DNA of 64,000 nt from Flavobacteriales bacterium UBA6051 (GTDB lineage: Bacteria; Bacteroidota; Bacteroidia; Flavobacteriales_D; Crocinitomicaceae). Both the position numbers and the translations under genes were made by a program. Numbering within the stretch: the stretch's first letter is position 1; each line of letters begins with the position of its first letter. The stretch is from the NCBI GenBank assembly GCA_002427735.1, contig DIYP01000015.1, forward strand, positions 1 through 64,000, read 5' to 3'. Below are positions 17,732 to 27,465 of the stretch, one piece after another. The notes beneath the pieces are model-generated. The model was not told the origin of the DNA. It searched no databases and saw only the letters and a list, made by a program, of their open reading frames with translations.

Positions 17732-19079
17732 TATATCTCGCAACAGTATTGCGTCGAAGGTGGATGTGAATAAGTACTCCTCCCTGCGCGACGTAGAAGG
17801 AAAAGTAACGAAACGACTCATTATCAGACTTATTAAGTGGTCAGTTTTCATCCTTTTCGTTATTGCAATGCTTCCGTGGACACAAAATGTTCGTTCGAGT
17901 GGAGCAATTACAACTTTATCACCTGACCAGCGACCACAAGATATTCCTTCCATCATTGCAGGGAGAATAGATCAATGGTATGTTCAGGAAGGTGATTTTG
18001 TGAAAGAAGGCGATACCATTGTAGTTATTTCTGAAATCAAGGATGCTTATTTTGATGAAGATCTTTTGCCTAGAACAGAAAACCAATTAAACCTTAAGAA
18101 GCAGTCCGTGGTTTCTTATGACCAGAAACTTCTGGCACAAGATGATCAATTAAGAGCGCTTGATGAACTTCGAAATCTAAAGCTGCAACAGACACGTGTA
18201 AAGATTCAACAGGCACGTAATAAAGCACAAAACGACAGCATCGTTTACCAGGTAGCTAAGGTGAACAACGAAGTCGCTCAGTACCAATTACGACGTATGG
18301 ACAGTCTTTACCGTCAGGGATTGAAGTCATTGGTAGATCTTGAAAAGCGCAGAATAAAGGCGCAGGAGTCGCAGTCGAAAGAAGTTGAGACGCGCAACTA
18401 TTGGACGAACAGTAAAAATGAATTGGTTAGTCTTCAAATTGAGTTAGGCAATATTCAAACAAAGTTTGCTAATGACTATGCGAAGATTTTATCAGATAAA
18501 TTCAGTACTGAAACAGATAAATTCGATACTGAATCACTGGTTAATAAACTGGAGAATCAATACAAAAATTATGAAGTTCGTCGTGGATACCATGTGATCA
18601 AGGCGCCCCAAGATGGTTATGTCACAAAATTACTTGTTCAAGGAATCGGTGAAACCATTAAGGAAGGACAAGGGATTCTCACATTCATGCCAAAAAACCC
18701 GCGGCTGGCTGTCGAGATATACGTAGAGCCTATTGATCTTCCCCTAATGAATATCGGTGAGCATGTTCGACTCCAATTTGATGGATGGCCTGCAATTGTT
18801 TTCTCAGGATGGCCTGATGCAAGCTATGGAACGTACGGTGGTGAAATCTACGCTGTGGATAAATTCATTAGTCCAAATGGAAAGTACCGCGTGCTGGTTA
18901 AGCCAGATATCAATGACCATCACTGGCCACGCGCCCTGCAATTTGGAAGTGGATGTAAGGCAATGATATTACTGCAGGATGTTCCGGTTTTCTATGAAGT
19001 CTGGCGAAAAATAAATGGTTTCCCTCCTTATTATTACAAGCAAGATAAGGGGGTGAAAGAGCCGGATAAAAAGAAGTAA
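17724..19079 (+). CDS. HlyD-family membrane fusion protein
   Basis: Periplasmic adaptor joining the inner-membrane exporter to the TolC-like channel. 451 residues: cytosolic N-terminus, one membrane helix (SVFILFVIAMLPW, about residues 40-53), then a barrel-sandwich half (IIAGRIDQWYVQEGDFVKEG near 77, a lipoyl/biotinyl-like fold), a long coiled-coil hairpin (about residues 115-275, rich in Lys, Gln, Arg and Glu), the second lipoyl half (VIKAPQDGYVTKLLVQGIGE near 293) and a beta-barrel segment. The C-terminal tail is basic and charged. It overlaps the ABC gene by 8 bp and is followed after 1 bp by the TolC gene. The complete adaptor suggests that the system works despite the odd ATPase domain. 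Confidence 0.85.
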   Translation: MLNISRNSIASKVDVNKYSSLRDVEGKVTKRLIIRLIKWSVFILFVIAMLPWTQNVRSSGAITTLSPDQRPQDIPSIIAGRIDQWYVQEGDFVKEGDTIVVISEIKDAYFDEDLLPRTENQLNLKKQSVVSYDQKLLAQDDQLRALDELRNLKLQQTRVKIQQARNKAQNDSIVYQVAKVNNEVAQYQLRRMDSLYRQGLKSLVDLEKRRIKAQESQSKEVETRNYWTNSKNELVSLQIELGNIQTKFANDYAKILSDKFSTETDKFDTESLVNKLENQYKNYEVRRGYHVIKAPQDGYVTKLLVQGIGETIKEGQGILTFMPKNPRLAVEIYVEPIDLPLMNIGEHVRLQFDGWPAIVFSGWPDASYGTYGGEIYAVDKFISPNGKYRVLVKPDINDHHWPRALQFGSGCKAMILLQDVPVFYEVWRKINGFPPYYYKQDKGVKEPDKKK

Positions 19080-19080
19080 C

Positions 19081-20475
19081 ATGAAGAAATTAGTTGCGAT
19101 CATATTTCTGATACTTTCCAGCACATTTAGTTTTGGACAAGACAGCACAAGCACGCGCACGCTTACCTATGAGGAATTCATCAATCAGGTGATGAGCGAC
19201 CATCCTATTGTGTTCCAATCTGACATCGTGCAGCGAACGGGAGAAGCATTAGTGCGCGCGGCACGTGGTAACTTCGACCCCAAATTGTTTGGAGACATCA
19301 ATCAGAAGTATTTTAAGGATAAGCAATACTACAGTCGTGCAAACGGTGGTATCACAATACCTACATGGTTTGGAATTTCTGGAGAAGCTGGTTATACGGT
19401 AAATGACGGCGTTTTTCTCAACCCGGAAAACAGGGTTCCAGATGCGGGACTATGGTATGCTGGTCTGCGTTTGGAGTTAGGAAATGGATTGATCATTGAT
19501 AAGCGAAGAGCTGAGCTGAAAAAGGCTAAAATATATCGCGAGAGCAATGAACAGGAGCAGCGCATGATGTTGAATCAATTACGCCTGGATGCCTCATTGG
19601 CCTTCTGGAAACTTCTACAAGCTTACCAAAAAGTAGAAGTGTATTCAAATGCACTGAGAAATGCGCGAGAACGTTTTCAGGGGATCGTCCGTACAGCAGA
19701 ATTTGGAGATCGTGCTGACATTGATACTGTCGAAGCCAAAATTTTGGTACAGGATCGTGAGATTGTCTATATGGAAGCGTTAACAAAATTACAAAACGCG
19801 GAAGCCCAAGTAGAATTGTACATGTGGACACAAGGTTCTATTCCATTAGAGATGGAAAATGTAGTGCCTATGGTTGGAAACAAAACGCTTGAACGCATGG
19901 AAACTAAGCCAGATGGAATTGATTCACTGCTCGCCAATCATCCGTACTTGTTGTTGAATCAATTCAAAATGGAACAGTCGCAAGTTGAAATTCAACTGAA
20001 ACGCGAACAGCTGAAACCAAAGCTTACGCTTAAGTACAATGCAATTAGTGAACCAATTAACAACAATCCTTTCTCTGAATACGCGATTGAGAATTATACT
20101 TGGGGAGCAAAAATCGCCTACCCAATTCTTACGCGTAAAGAACGTGGAAATTTACAACTGGCCAGACTAAAGTTGGAAGATCAAAAACTGAAAAATAACC
20201 TCATCGGTGCGGAATTGAACTATAAGGTTCAAGTGGTATGGAATGACTATCAACTGGCATTTGACCAGATGAATCTCTATAGAAATATCGTTGAAAATAA
20301 TACAACGATGTACAACTCTGAACTAACGCTCTTTAATCTTGGGGAAAGCTCTGTATTCATGATTAACTCACGGGAAAATAAGCTGTTAAAGTCTCAGATT
20401 AAACTCATTGAAGTAGAAAATGCTTGTCGTGCTCTGGAAAGTCTCTTCGACTGGAATACATTCCTTACGATGTAG
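19081..20475 (+). CDS. TolC-family outer membrane efflux protein
   Basis: Outer-membrane channel of the export complex. 464 residues with a signal peptide (KKLVAIIFLILSSTFSFGQ, residues 2-20). The body is helical and shows two internally similar halves with long alpha-hairpins; RFQGIVRTAEFGDRADIDTVEAK in the first half has the usual pattern of an OEP repeat, and ELTLFNLGESSVFMINSREN near 415 the second-half counterpart. It is the last gene of the operon; an inverted repeat (CAATAG...CTATTG) after the stop could be a weak terminator. Substrate unknown. Confidence 0.85.
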   Translation: MKKLVAIIFLILSSTFSFGQDSTSTRTLTYEEFINQVMSDHPIVFQSDIVQRTGEALVRAARGNFDPKLFGDINQKYFKDKQYYSRANGGITIPTWFGISGEAGYTVNDGVFLNPENRVPDAGLWYAGLRLELGNGLIIDKRRAELKKAKIYRESNEQEQRMMLNQLRLDASLAFWKLLQAYQKVEVYSNALRNARERFQGIVRTAEFGDRADIDTVEAKILVQDREIVYMEALTKLQNAEAQVELYMWTQGSIPLEMENVVPMVGNKTLERMETKPDGIDSLLANHPYLLLNQFKMEQSQVEIQLKREQLKPKLTLKYNAISEPINNNPFSEYAIENYTWGAKIAYPILTRKERGNLQLARLKLEDQKLKNNLIGAELNYKVQVVWNDYQLAFDQMNLYRNIVENNTTMYNSELTLFNLGESSVFMINSRENKLLKSQIKLIEVENACRALESLFDWNTFLTM

Positions 20476-20570
20476 CAGAAAACAGTTGGATTTGCAATAG
20501 CCTTTCTATTGTTTAGAGCAACAATTCTATTTCTTCAACTTTTGTATTTTTAGTTCAAAAACAGACGACC

Positions 20571-22472
20571 ATGAATTTGCGCATCCAATCTTTTACAGAA
20601 TATCAGCAACAATATGCAAAAAGTGTTGAATCACCGGAAAGCTTCTGGTCTGGTATTGCCGAGCAATTTGATTGGCACAAAAAGTGGGACAAAGTATTGG
20701 ATTGGAACTTTAATGATCCAAGCATCAACTGGTTCAGTGGAGCACAGCTGAATATAACTGAAAATTTATTGGATCGTCATTTAAAGGATCGCGGTGACCA
20801 AGTTGCTTTTTACTGGGAACCGAATGAACCTTCAGAAGAAGCAAAGACTATAACCTATCGAGAGTTATATCAAGAAGTTTGTAAACTATCGAATGGGATG
20901 CGTTCTCTTGGAGTTGGAAAGGGAGATCGCGTATGCATCTATATGCCAATGGTTCTGGAATCGATTGTGTCTATTTTAGCTTGCGCGCGCATTGGTGCTG
21001 TGCACTCCATTGTTTTTGCCGGCTTTTCGGCTACAGCCCTTGCGGATAGAATTAACGATGCACAAGCCAAATTAGTGATTACCGCAGACGGGCTTAATCG
21101 TGGGACAAAGCGTGTTGAGCTAAAGTCAATGGTAGACACTGCATTAGAAAATTGTGCTTCTGCTGAGCATTGTATCGTACTGGATTGTGTTCATTCCCAA
21201 CCAGCCATGAAACCTGGACGTGACATTGATTACCATGAGTTGATAAAAGACCAGTCAGCAGATTGCACAGCTGAAGTAATGAACGCAGAGGACTTGCTTT
21301 TCATTTTATATACTTCAGGATCTACAGGAAAACCCAAAGGCGTAGTGCATACCTGTGGTGGATACATGGTTTATACTACCTATTCCTTCCAGAATGTCTT
21401 CCAATATCAAGAAGGAGATGTATTCTGGTGTACGGCAGACATTGGCTGGATTACGGGACACTCATATATCGTTTATGGCCCTCTTCTTTCGGGAGCTACA
21501 TCTGTTGTATTTGAGGGAATTCCAACCTATCCTGACTGCGGTCGTTTCTGGGAAGTGTGCGAAAAATACAAAGTCAATCAATTCTATACGGCGCCAACTG
21601 CAATTCGCGCACTGATGGGAGAAGGACTAGAGGTTGTCAATCGATCTGACCTGAGTAGCCTAAAGGTCATTGGCTCTGTTGGAGAACCGATCAATGAAGA
21701 AGCCTGGATCTGGTATCATGAGAATATTGGTAAGAAGAATTGTCCGGTTGTCGATACATGGTGGCAGACAGAAACTGGCGGCATCATGCTCTCCGGTTTA
21801 GGTGATCTCTCTCCGATGAATCCTACCCATGCTGGCTATCCCCTTCCTGGCATTCAGCCAGTGCTTTTAGACGCTGAAGGGAAGGAAATCGAGGAAAATG
21901 AAGTTGAAGGATATCTCTGCGTAAAATTCCCTTGGCCATCTGCCATTCGCACGACATACGGTGATCATGATCGTTGTAAAAACACTTACTTCTCAAACTA
22001 TCCGGGGTATTATTTCACTGGTGATGGTGCGAAACGTGATAGTGCTGGAATGTATAGAATTATTGGAAGAGTTGATGACGTAATTAACGTTTCTGGTCAC
22101 CGATTCGGCACAGCTGAAATCGAGGATGCTATTAACACCAATGAATATGCTATAGAATCTGCCGTTGTTGGATATCCGCATGACGTAAAAGGACAAGGGA
22201 TTTATGCGTACGTCGTAGTTGATCCTGCTAAGTTTGAAAAGGAAGACCTTGTGAAAACATCGTTGATTGATTCTGTTTCAGAGAGTATTGGTCGCATAGC
22301 TAAACCAGATAAAATACAATTAGTTGCTGGTCTACCTAAGACACGTTCAGGAAAAATAATGCGAAGAATTCTCAGAAAAATAGCGGAGGGAGAAATACAA
22401 AATTTTGGAGACACCTCTACCCTTCTTGACCCTTCTGTAGTTGAAACAATTGTGCAAAACGCCGTAAAATAA
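20571..22472 (+). CDS. acs: Acetyl-CoA synthetase (acetate--CoA ligase)
   Basis: Adenylate-forming enzyme that converts acetate, ATP and CoA to acetyl-CoA. 633 residues, the normal length. Seen: N-terminal cap WFSGAQLNITENLLDRH near residue 45, IYMPMVLESIVSILACARIGAVHS near 125, ATP P-loop YTSGSTGKPKG near 246, DTWWQTETGGIML near 400, GDGAKRD near 485, GRVDDVINVSGHR near 500 (hinge and C-terminal domain) and the acetylatable-lysine motif PKTRSGKIMRR near 600. A related propionyl-CoA synthetase cannot be wholly excluded, but the WWQTETG and motif spacing fit acetate. The SRPBCC gene begins 10 bp after its stop. Confidence 0.93.
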   Translation: MNLRIQSFTEYQQQYAKSVESPESFWSGIAEQFDWHKKWDKVLDWNFNDPSINWFSGAQLNITENLLDRHLKDRGDQVAFYWEPNEPSEEAKTITYRELYQEVCKLSNGMRSLGVGKGDRVCIYMPMVLESIVSILACARIGAVHSIVFAGFSATALADRINDAQAKLVITADGLNRGTKRVELKSMVDTALENCASAEHCIVLDCVHSQPAMKPGRDIDYHELIKDQSADCTAEVMNAEDLLFILYTSGSTGKPKGVVHTCGGYMVYTTYSFQNVFQYQEGDVFWCTADIGWITGHSYIVYGPLLSGATSVVFEGIPTYPDCGRFWEVCEKYKVNQFYTAPTAIRALMGEGLEVVNRSDLSSLKVIGSVGEPINEEAWIWYHENIGKKNCPVVDTWWQTETGGIMLSGLGDLSPMNPTHAGYPLPGIQPVLLDAEGKEIEENEVEGYLCVKFPWPSAIRTTYGDHDRCKNTYFSNYPGYYFTGDGAKRDSAGMYRIIGRVDDVINVSGHRFGTAEIEDAINTNEYAIESAVVGYPHDVKGQGIYAYVVVDPAKFEKEDLVKTSLIDSVSESIGRIAKPDKIQLVAGLPKTRSGKIMRRILRKIAEGEIQNFGDTSTLLDPSVVETIVQNAVK

Positions 22473-22482
22473 GTTCTTTGGT

Positions 22483-22926
22483 ATGAAATACTCCTGTGAA
22501 ATAATTATTGATGCCCCAAGAGATAAGGTAGTGGCTCTTTTCGACGATCCGGACAACCTATCCAAATGGCAACCGGGGTTTGTTTCCATGAAAATCATTT
22601 CTGGAAATCTCGGAGAAGTTGGCTCTAAATCAGAGTTGAAGTATAAAATGGGAAAACGAGATATTGAAATGGTTGAGACCATTACTGCTTATAACCTCCC
22701 TGAAGTCTTTAGCGCAACGTATGAGGCCAAGAACGTTTGGAATCTTGTTGAAAACCGTTTTTCGGAACTCGAAGATGGTAAAACACTTTATACAACGAAC
22801 AACGAGTTCAAGATGAAAGGGATGATGAAGTTAATGGCCTGGATGATGCCAGGAGCGTTTAAAAAGCAGTCAGCAAAATATCTTACCTACTTCAAAGAAT
22901 TTGCAGAGAAGGAATTGGCTTGCTGA
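22483..22926 (+). CDS. SRPBCC-family protein
   Basis: 147 residues with a START/polyketide-cyclase-like helix-grip fold: strand YSCEIIIDAPRDKVVALFDDPDNLSKWQPG at the N-terminus, the typical start of the family, central strands and a long C-terminal helix. Such proteins bind hydrophobic ligands or act as cyclases or thioesterase-like enzymes; the ligand here is unknown. It lies 10 bp after acs on the same strand, so co-transcription is likely, but no functional link can be claimed. A second, unrelated-sequence SRPBCC gene lies at about 38 kb. Confidence 0.7.
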   Translation: MKYSCEIIIDAPRDKVVALFDDPDNLSKWQPGFVSMKIISGNLGEVGSKSELKYKMGKRDIEMVETITAYNLPEVFSATYEAKNVWNLVENRFSELEDGKTLYTTNNEFKMKGMMKLMAWMMPGAFKKQSAKYLTYFKEFAEKELAC

Positions 22927-22932
22927 TTTGCC

Positions 22933-24159
22933 TTATTTTTCAGAAGGTTGAGACTTTAACTTTCGCGTAGATACAACAAACAGTAATGTGGCTAACGTCA
23001 CAAAAGCTGCACCGAGAAAATAAGGAGAGCCATATACTTTTTCTGATTCTGGCAAACCAACTGTCGTGTAGGTAAAAAGAGCCATCATCATTATGGGACC
23101 TATAATCTCTGAAAGACTAATTAAACTCGTAATTGTTCCCTGCAGTTCCCCTTGTTCACTTTCAGAGGTATTCCCTGCCATTATAGACTTGATTGCTGGA
23201 CCAGCTAACCCTGTAAAGGCATATGGCACCATGAGTGCATAAAGCATCCAGCCCTGAGTAGCGAAACCTATGCCCAATAAAGAGAAAAAGAAAATAAACA
23301 TTCCGATCAACACCGTTTTCCGATCTCCAAATGCTTTCGAAAACCTTCCGGTGAATCCACCTTGAACGATGGCCACACAAATACCAACTACCGCTAACGA
23401 TATCCCGACATCTCTCAATGACCAATGAAACTTTTCCTGTGTAAGGTAATTCCATGAACTATGTATCGCCATCCCAGCCAGATAGTAGAGGAAAAAAACC
23501 AAAAACAATAGCGCGAGCTGCTTGTATTTAACAATCTGAAACATTGCTCCAACAGGATTTGATCTGCGCAGTACAAATGGTCTTCTTTTCTCAACTGGAA
23601 GCGATTCTTTCAAGACAAAAAACCCATAAATAAGGTTAACGAGTGACAGAATTGCAGCCGCCAAGAAAGGAACACGCAAGCCAAAATCAGCAAGAAAACC
23701 TCCGAGCGCTGGCCCTAAGACAAAACCCACTCCGAACGCAGCCCCAATAAAACCAAAGTTTCTTGTTCGGTTTTCATCAGTCGAAATATCAGCGATATAA
23801 GCAGAAGCAGTAGTAAAGCTCGCACCGAACATGCCGGCAATACAGCGACCAATAATCAGCCAAACCAGACTTGGAGCAAAAAACATAAACACGTAATCAA
23901 CACCAAGACCAAACAAAGACATAAGTAGCACAGGACGGCGCCCATAGCGATCACTAATCCCTCCTACAATGGGAGCAAAAATAAACTGCATCAGTGCATA
24001 ACTAGCCAAAACAGGACCGTAATAAGCGGATGATTCTTCTACCGTAATATGCATGGTATCTGCGACAAGGTTGGGTAAAGATGGAATGATTATTCCCAAT
24101 CCTGTAGCATCAATCACAATGGTAATGAAGATAAAAAGTAAAGCGTTCCTAGAGGCCAT
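22933..24159 (-). CDS. MFS transporter, tetracycline-resistance-like (TCR) group
   Basis: Twelve-helix drug:proton-type transporter, 408 residues from the ATG at 24159 (MASRNALLFIF). A longer version starting farther upstream would put a charged unneeded leader before the first helix. MFS motif A is GGISDRYGRRPVLL near residue 58, and the first helix has the group's IVIDATGLGIIIPSLP sequence, seen in TetA-like and related exporters. The second half repeats the fold (RFSKAFGDRKTVLI near 265). Substrate is not predictable; antibiotic resistance should not be assumed from family membership alone. It is convergent with the SRPBCC gene. Confidence 0.85.
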   Translation of the reverse strand: MASRNALLFIFITIVIDATGLGIIIPSLPNLVADTMHITVEESSAYYGPVLASYALMQFIFAPIVGGISDRYGRRPVLLMSLFGLGVDYVFMFFAPSLVWLIIGRCIAGMFGASFTTASAYIADISTDENRTRNFGFIGAAFGVGFVLGPALGGFLADFGLRVPFLAAAILSLVNLIYGFFVLKESLPVEKRRPFVLRRSNPVGAMFQIVKYKQLALLFLVFFLYYLAGMAIHSSWNYLTQEKFHWSLRDVGISLAVVGICVAIVQGGFTGRFSKAFGDRKTVLIGMFIFFFSLLGIGFATQGWMLYALMVPYAFTGLAGPAIKSIMAGNTSESEQGELQGTITSLISLSEIIGPIMMMALFTYTTVGLPESEKVYGSPYFLGAAFVTLATLLFVVSTRKLKSQPSEK

Positions 24160-24249
24160 GCTGCAAATGTAAATGAAAGTTCGGGAAATAATTGTCTTCA
24201 TGTGCAACCCTTTTGAATTCAATTTCATTAAGTCTATAAAAACATTACT

Positions 24250-24648
24250 ATGCTTCGAATAATTTTTGTTTTAGCTATTCTCACACTTGTGGTATCAGGA
24301 TGCGATAAGAAAAAGGGTATTGAGAATGAAATTGTTGGTAAGTGGCAAATTACCGAACAACTGGTTGATCCAGGAGATGGCAGCGGAACGTACCAACCGG
24401 TTCAAGGCAATAAGACCATTGTTTTTAACGCAAACGGCACCTTCTATTCTTCAGGCTCTATCTGTTCACCTGGTGATGGTTCTGGAAATGGTTCACAAGG
24501 AAACTACGATAGTAATACTCAAATGTTAACTGGAGTAAACTGCGGAGTAAATACAATAGACATTTATTACGAACTCAGCAACAACGAATTAATCATCATA
24601 TATCCATGCATTGAAGCATGTAGAGAAAAGTTTATTAAAATCAATTAA
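24250..24648 (+). CDS. Lipocalin-like lipoprotein
   Basis: 132 residues. Signal peptide and lipobox (TLVVSGC, Cys at about residue 18) predict an acylated surface or periplasmic protein. The first strand VGKWQITEQL near residue 28, TIVFNANGTFYSSG near 55 and a C-terminal ELIIIYPC strand give the pattern of small lipocalin-like (DUF4488/lipocalin_4-type) proteins. The Gly/Asp/Ser-rich inserts DPGDGSGT and SPGDGSGNG are nearly repeated. It lies in front of the Kunitz-domain lipoprotein, 2 bp away, so the two are probably co-transcribed. Confidence 0.65.
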   Translation: MLRIIFVLAILTLVVSGCDKKKGIENEIVGKWQITEQLVDPGDGSGTYQPVQGNKTIVFNANGTFYSSGSICSPGDGSGNGSQGNYDSNTQMLTGVNCGVNTIDIYYELSNNELIIIYPCIEACREKFIKIN

Positions 24649-24650
24649 TC

Positions 24651-24938
24651 ATGAGAAAACTCTTACTCTTACCACTAGTACTATTTACAATTGCGAGTTG
24701 CGCAAAGGAGATCAATATCCCTGAACGAGAAAAAGAACCAGAAGTTCCTTTCTGTGGAACATGTGCTATGGACCCGGCGTGTTTCGATACACCGCCAACT
24801 GACGAGCTTTGCCAAGCAGTTTTTAATCGATGGTTTTACAACAGTGAAACAAATGAATGCGAGCAAATCGGATATTCAGGATGCGAGCAATACGGTTTTG
24901 AAACGAAACAAGAATGCGAAGATTGCGGTTGCAACTAA
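24651..24938 (+). CDS. Kunitz/BPTI-domain lipoprotein
   Basis: 95 residues with signal peptide and lipobox (FTIASC, Cys near residue 17). The mature part (about 35-94) fits the Kunitz (BPTI) fold: from Cys, the spacing x15-Cys-x7-Cys matches the canonical C14-x15-C30-x7-C38; the block CQAVFNRWFYNSETNEC aligns with the C-K-A-x-x-x-R-Y-F-Y-N pattern of BPTI, YSGC matches YGGC, and FETKQEC matches the conserved Phe before the fifth Cys. The first loop has one extra residue and the tail two extra Cys (CEDCGC). The residue in the P1 position is Gln, not Lys or Arg, so trypsin inhibition is uncertain. Kunitz domains are common in animals and rare in bacteria. It lies in a run of small lipoproteins before an ECF sigma gene. 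Confidence 0.8.
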   Translation: MRKLLLLPLVLFTIASCAKEINIPEREKEPEVPFCGTCAMDPACFDTPPTDELCQAVFNRWFYNSETNECEQIGYSGCEQYGFETKQECEDCGCN

Positions 24939-24948
24939 GACTTGAAAG

Positions 24949-25239
24949 ATGAGATTTAAATTATTTACAATTGTATTTCTGTTTGTTCTATCACTTGCGA
25001 GTTGCTCAAAGAAGTATACTCCAGCAACAATAGAACGCAATTGTACCGGAACGTATATCGAGATAGGTGAACAAACATTTGCTGTCTGTAATGATGAAAT
25101 TTTATCGAACTTTACGGATAATGCTCATATCAAAGTGCGATTTAATAAAATTACAGATTGCACTGACTATATGGATGAGGTCGTTTGCTTCTTATACTTT
25201 GAACACGATGGCTTTGTGAAGATTACGGCCATCGACTGA
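24949..25239 (+). CDS. Small hypothetical lipoprotein
   Basis: 96 residues with signal peptide and lipobox (LSLASC, Cys near residue 19). The mature part has four further Cys residues (RNCTGTY, AVCNDE, TDCTDY, VVCFLY) and alternates beta-like strands, resembling a compact secreted domain. No family recognised. It follows the Kunitz gene after 10 bp and precedes the sigma factor gene, whose true start is probably only a few bases from this stop, so one transcript is likely. A role related to the neighbouring inhibitor lipoproteins is possible but unproved. Confidence 0.6.
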   Translation: MRFKLFTIVFLFVLSLASCSKKYTPATIERNCTGTYIEIGEQTFAVCNDEILSNFTDNAHIKVRFNKITDCTDYMDEVVCFLYFEHDGFVKITAID

Positions 25240-25301
25240 AGGATTTACGGATACGAATTAAACTGATAAAAAAATCATATAACTCTTACAGCGATCAGGA
25301 A

Positions 25302-25836
25302 TTGATCGAAGCTTGTCGACAAAAAAAACGACCGGCACAGAAAGAGCTATACCAAAGGTTTGCTTATACAATGAAGGGGATTTGCCTTCGCTATGCGCAC
25401 TCAGAAGAGGAAGCAGAAGATTTACTGCAAGAGGGGTTTATTCGTGTTTTTAAGCATCTTGACAATTACACTGACACCGGTTCTCTTGGTGGATGGATTC
25501 GCACAATAATGGTGAACACGGCGATAGAAAATTATAGGAAACAAAAAACAAAAGAAAAACATTACGCAGCCTTTGAATTACTGAATAAAGATGAGTCAAC
25601 CAATGAAATATTGGCATCTATTGACCTTGACTATCTCATGGAGAAGGTCCAGCAACTTTCCAGTGGGTATAGAATGGTTTTCAACCTTTACGCTATTGAA
25701 GGATTCAATCACCGTGAAATTGCAGAGCAGTTATCAATTTCAGTTGGAACCAGTAAGTCGCAGTATGCAAGAGCAAAAAAGATGCTCCGTGAAATGATTG
25801 AGAAAGACAATCAGTTAGAACAAAAAATGATGAAAA

Positions 25837-25847
<11 letters not shown>
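25302..25847 (+). CDS. ECF-type RNA polymerase sigma factor
   Basis: Alternative sigma factor of the sigma-70 ECF group. Sigma-2 region: AHSEEEAEDLLQEGFIRVFKHLDNY; sigma-4 region: LDYLMEKVQQLSSGYRMVF, AIEGFNHREIAEQLSISVGTSKSQYARAKK. The 182-residue form starts at a TTG (25302); the sequence YNSYSDQELIEACR continues in frame upstream to the previous stop (25239), and family members usually carry that SDQELIEAC start, so the true start is likely upstream at a non-ATG codon such as CTG 25263. No ATG exists there. It overlaps the following TM-barrel protein by 11 bp, as does the pair at 54-56 kb. Regulator and target genes are unknown; the neighbouring inhibitor lipoproteins are candidates. Confidence 0.88.
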
Positions 25848-27144
<1,297 letters not shown>

Positions 27145-27147
27145 AAT

Positions 27148-27396
27148 ATGCGTCGTGTCCTTCTGCTTACATTTCTTTCAACAATGCTGATTAGTTGTAA
27201 TAAGATTAAAACAACTGGGTGTCATCAGCAACCTTTTAGCGCCAATTGTATCGATAGTAGTAAAATCGACCCATCAAAACTGTGCACAGCAATATATGAC
27301 CCGGTTTGCGGGTGCGATTCCAAAACATACGGAAATGCCTGCGAAGCTTCTGCCAATGGGGTAAAGTCGTGGACGCAAGGAGAATGTTGCGAATAA
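27148..27396 (+). CDS. Kazal-type protease inhibitor lipoprotein
   Basis: 82 residues with signal peptide and lipobox (STMLISC, Cys near residue 17). The mature part contains the Kazal pattern C-x7-C followed by the GCDSKTYGNAC core (canonical C-G-x-D-x-x-T-Y-x-N-x-C) and a final Cys near residue 79 (GECCE); the complete block is about residues 46-80. Kazal domains inhibit serine proteases and occur in a minority of bacterial surface lipoproteins. The P1 residue cannot be fixed with confidence because the first loop is variable. It follows the barrel-like protein after 3 bp, so it is probably in the same transcript and completes a set of two inhibitor-type lipoproteins around the sigma operon. 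Confidence 0.78.
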   Translation: MRRVLLLTFLSTMLISCNKIKTTGCHQQPFSANCIDSSKIDPSKLCTAIYDPVCGCDSKTYGNACEASANGVKSWTQGECCE

Positions 27397-27431
27397 AAAA
27401 ACAGGTATAAATACGGTTGATAATCTGTCCC

Positions 27432-27462
27432 TCAATTGATACTTTGCAGAATCAATTGATAC
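27432..27462 (+). promoter_or_regulatory. Paired TCAATTGATAC repeats in front of the TIR gene
   Basis: TCAATTGATAC occurs at 27432-27442 and again at 27452-27462, ending 3 bp before the ATG. The core TCAATTGA is a perfect 8-bp palindrome and the copies are 20 bp apart, close to two helical turns. This looks like a tandem operator, or the repeats overlap a -7-like box (ATACTTTG, 27439-27446). No regulator is recognised nearby. Confidence 0.45.
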
Positions 27463-27465
27463 ACT

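Noticed and set aside
24160..24228. Upstream extension of the MFS gene adding about 22 residues.
   Set aside because: The extra stretch has no place before the first membrane helix and family members begin at the later ATG.
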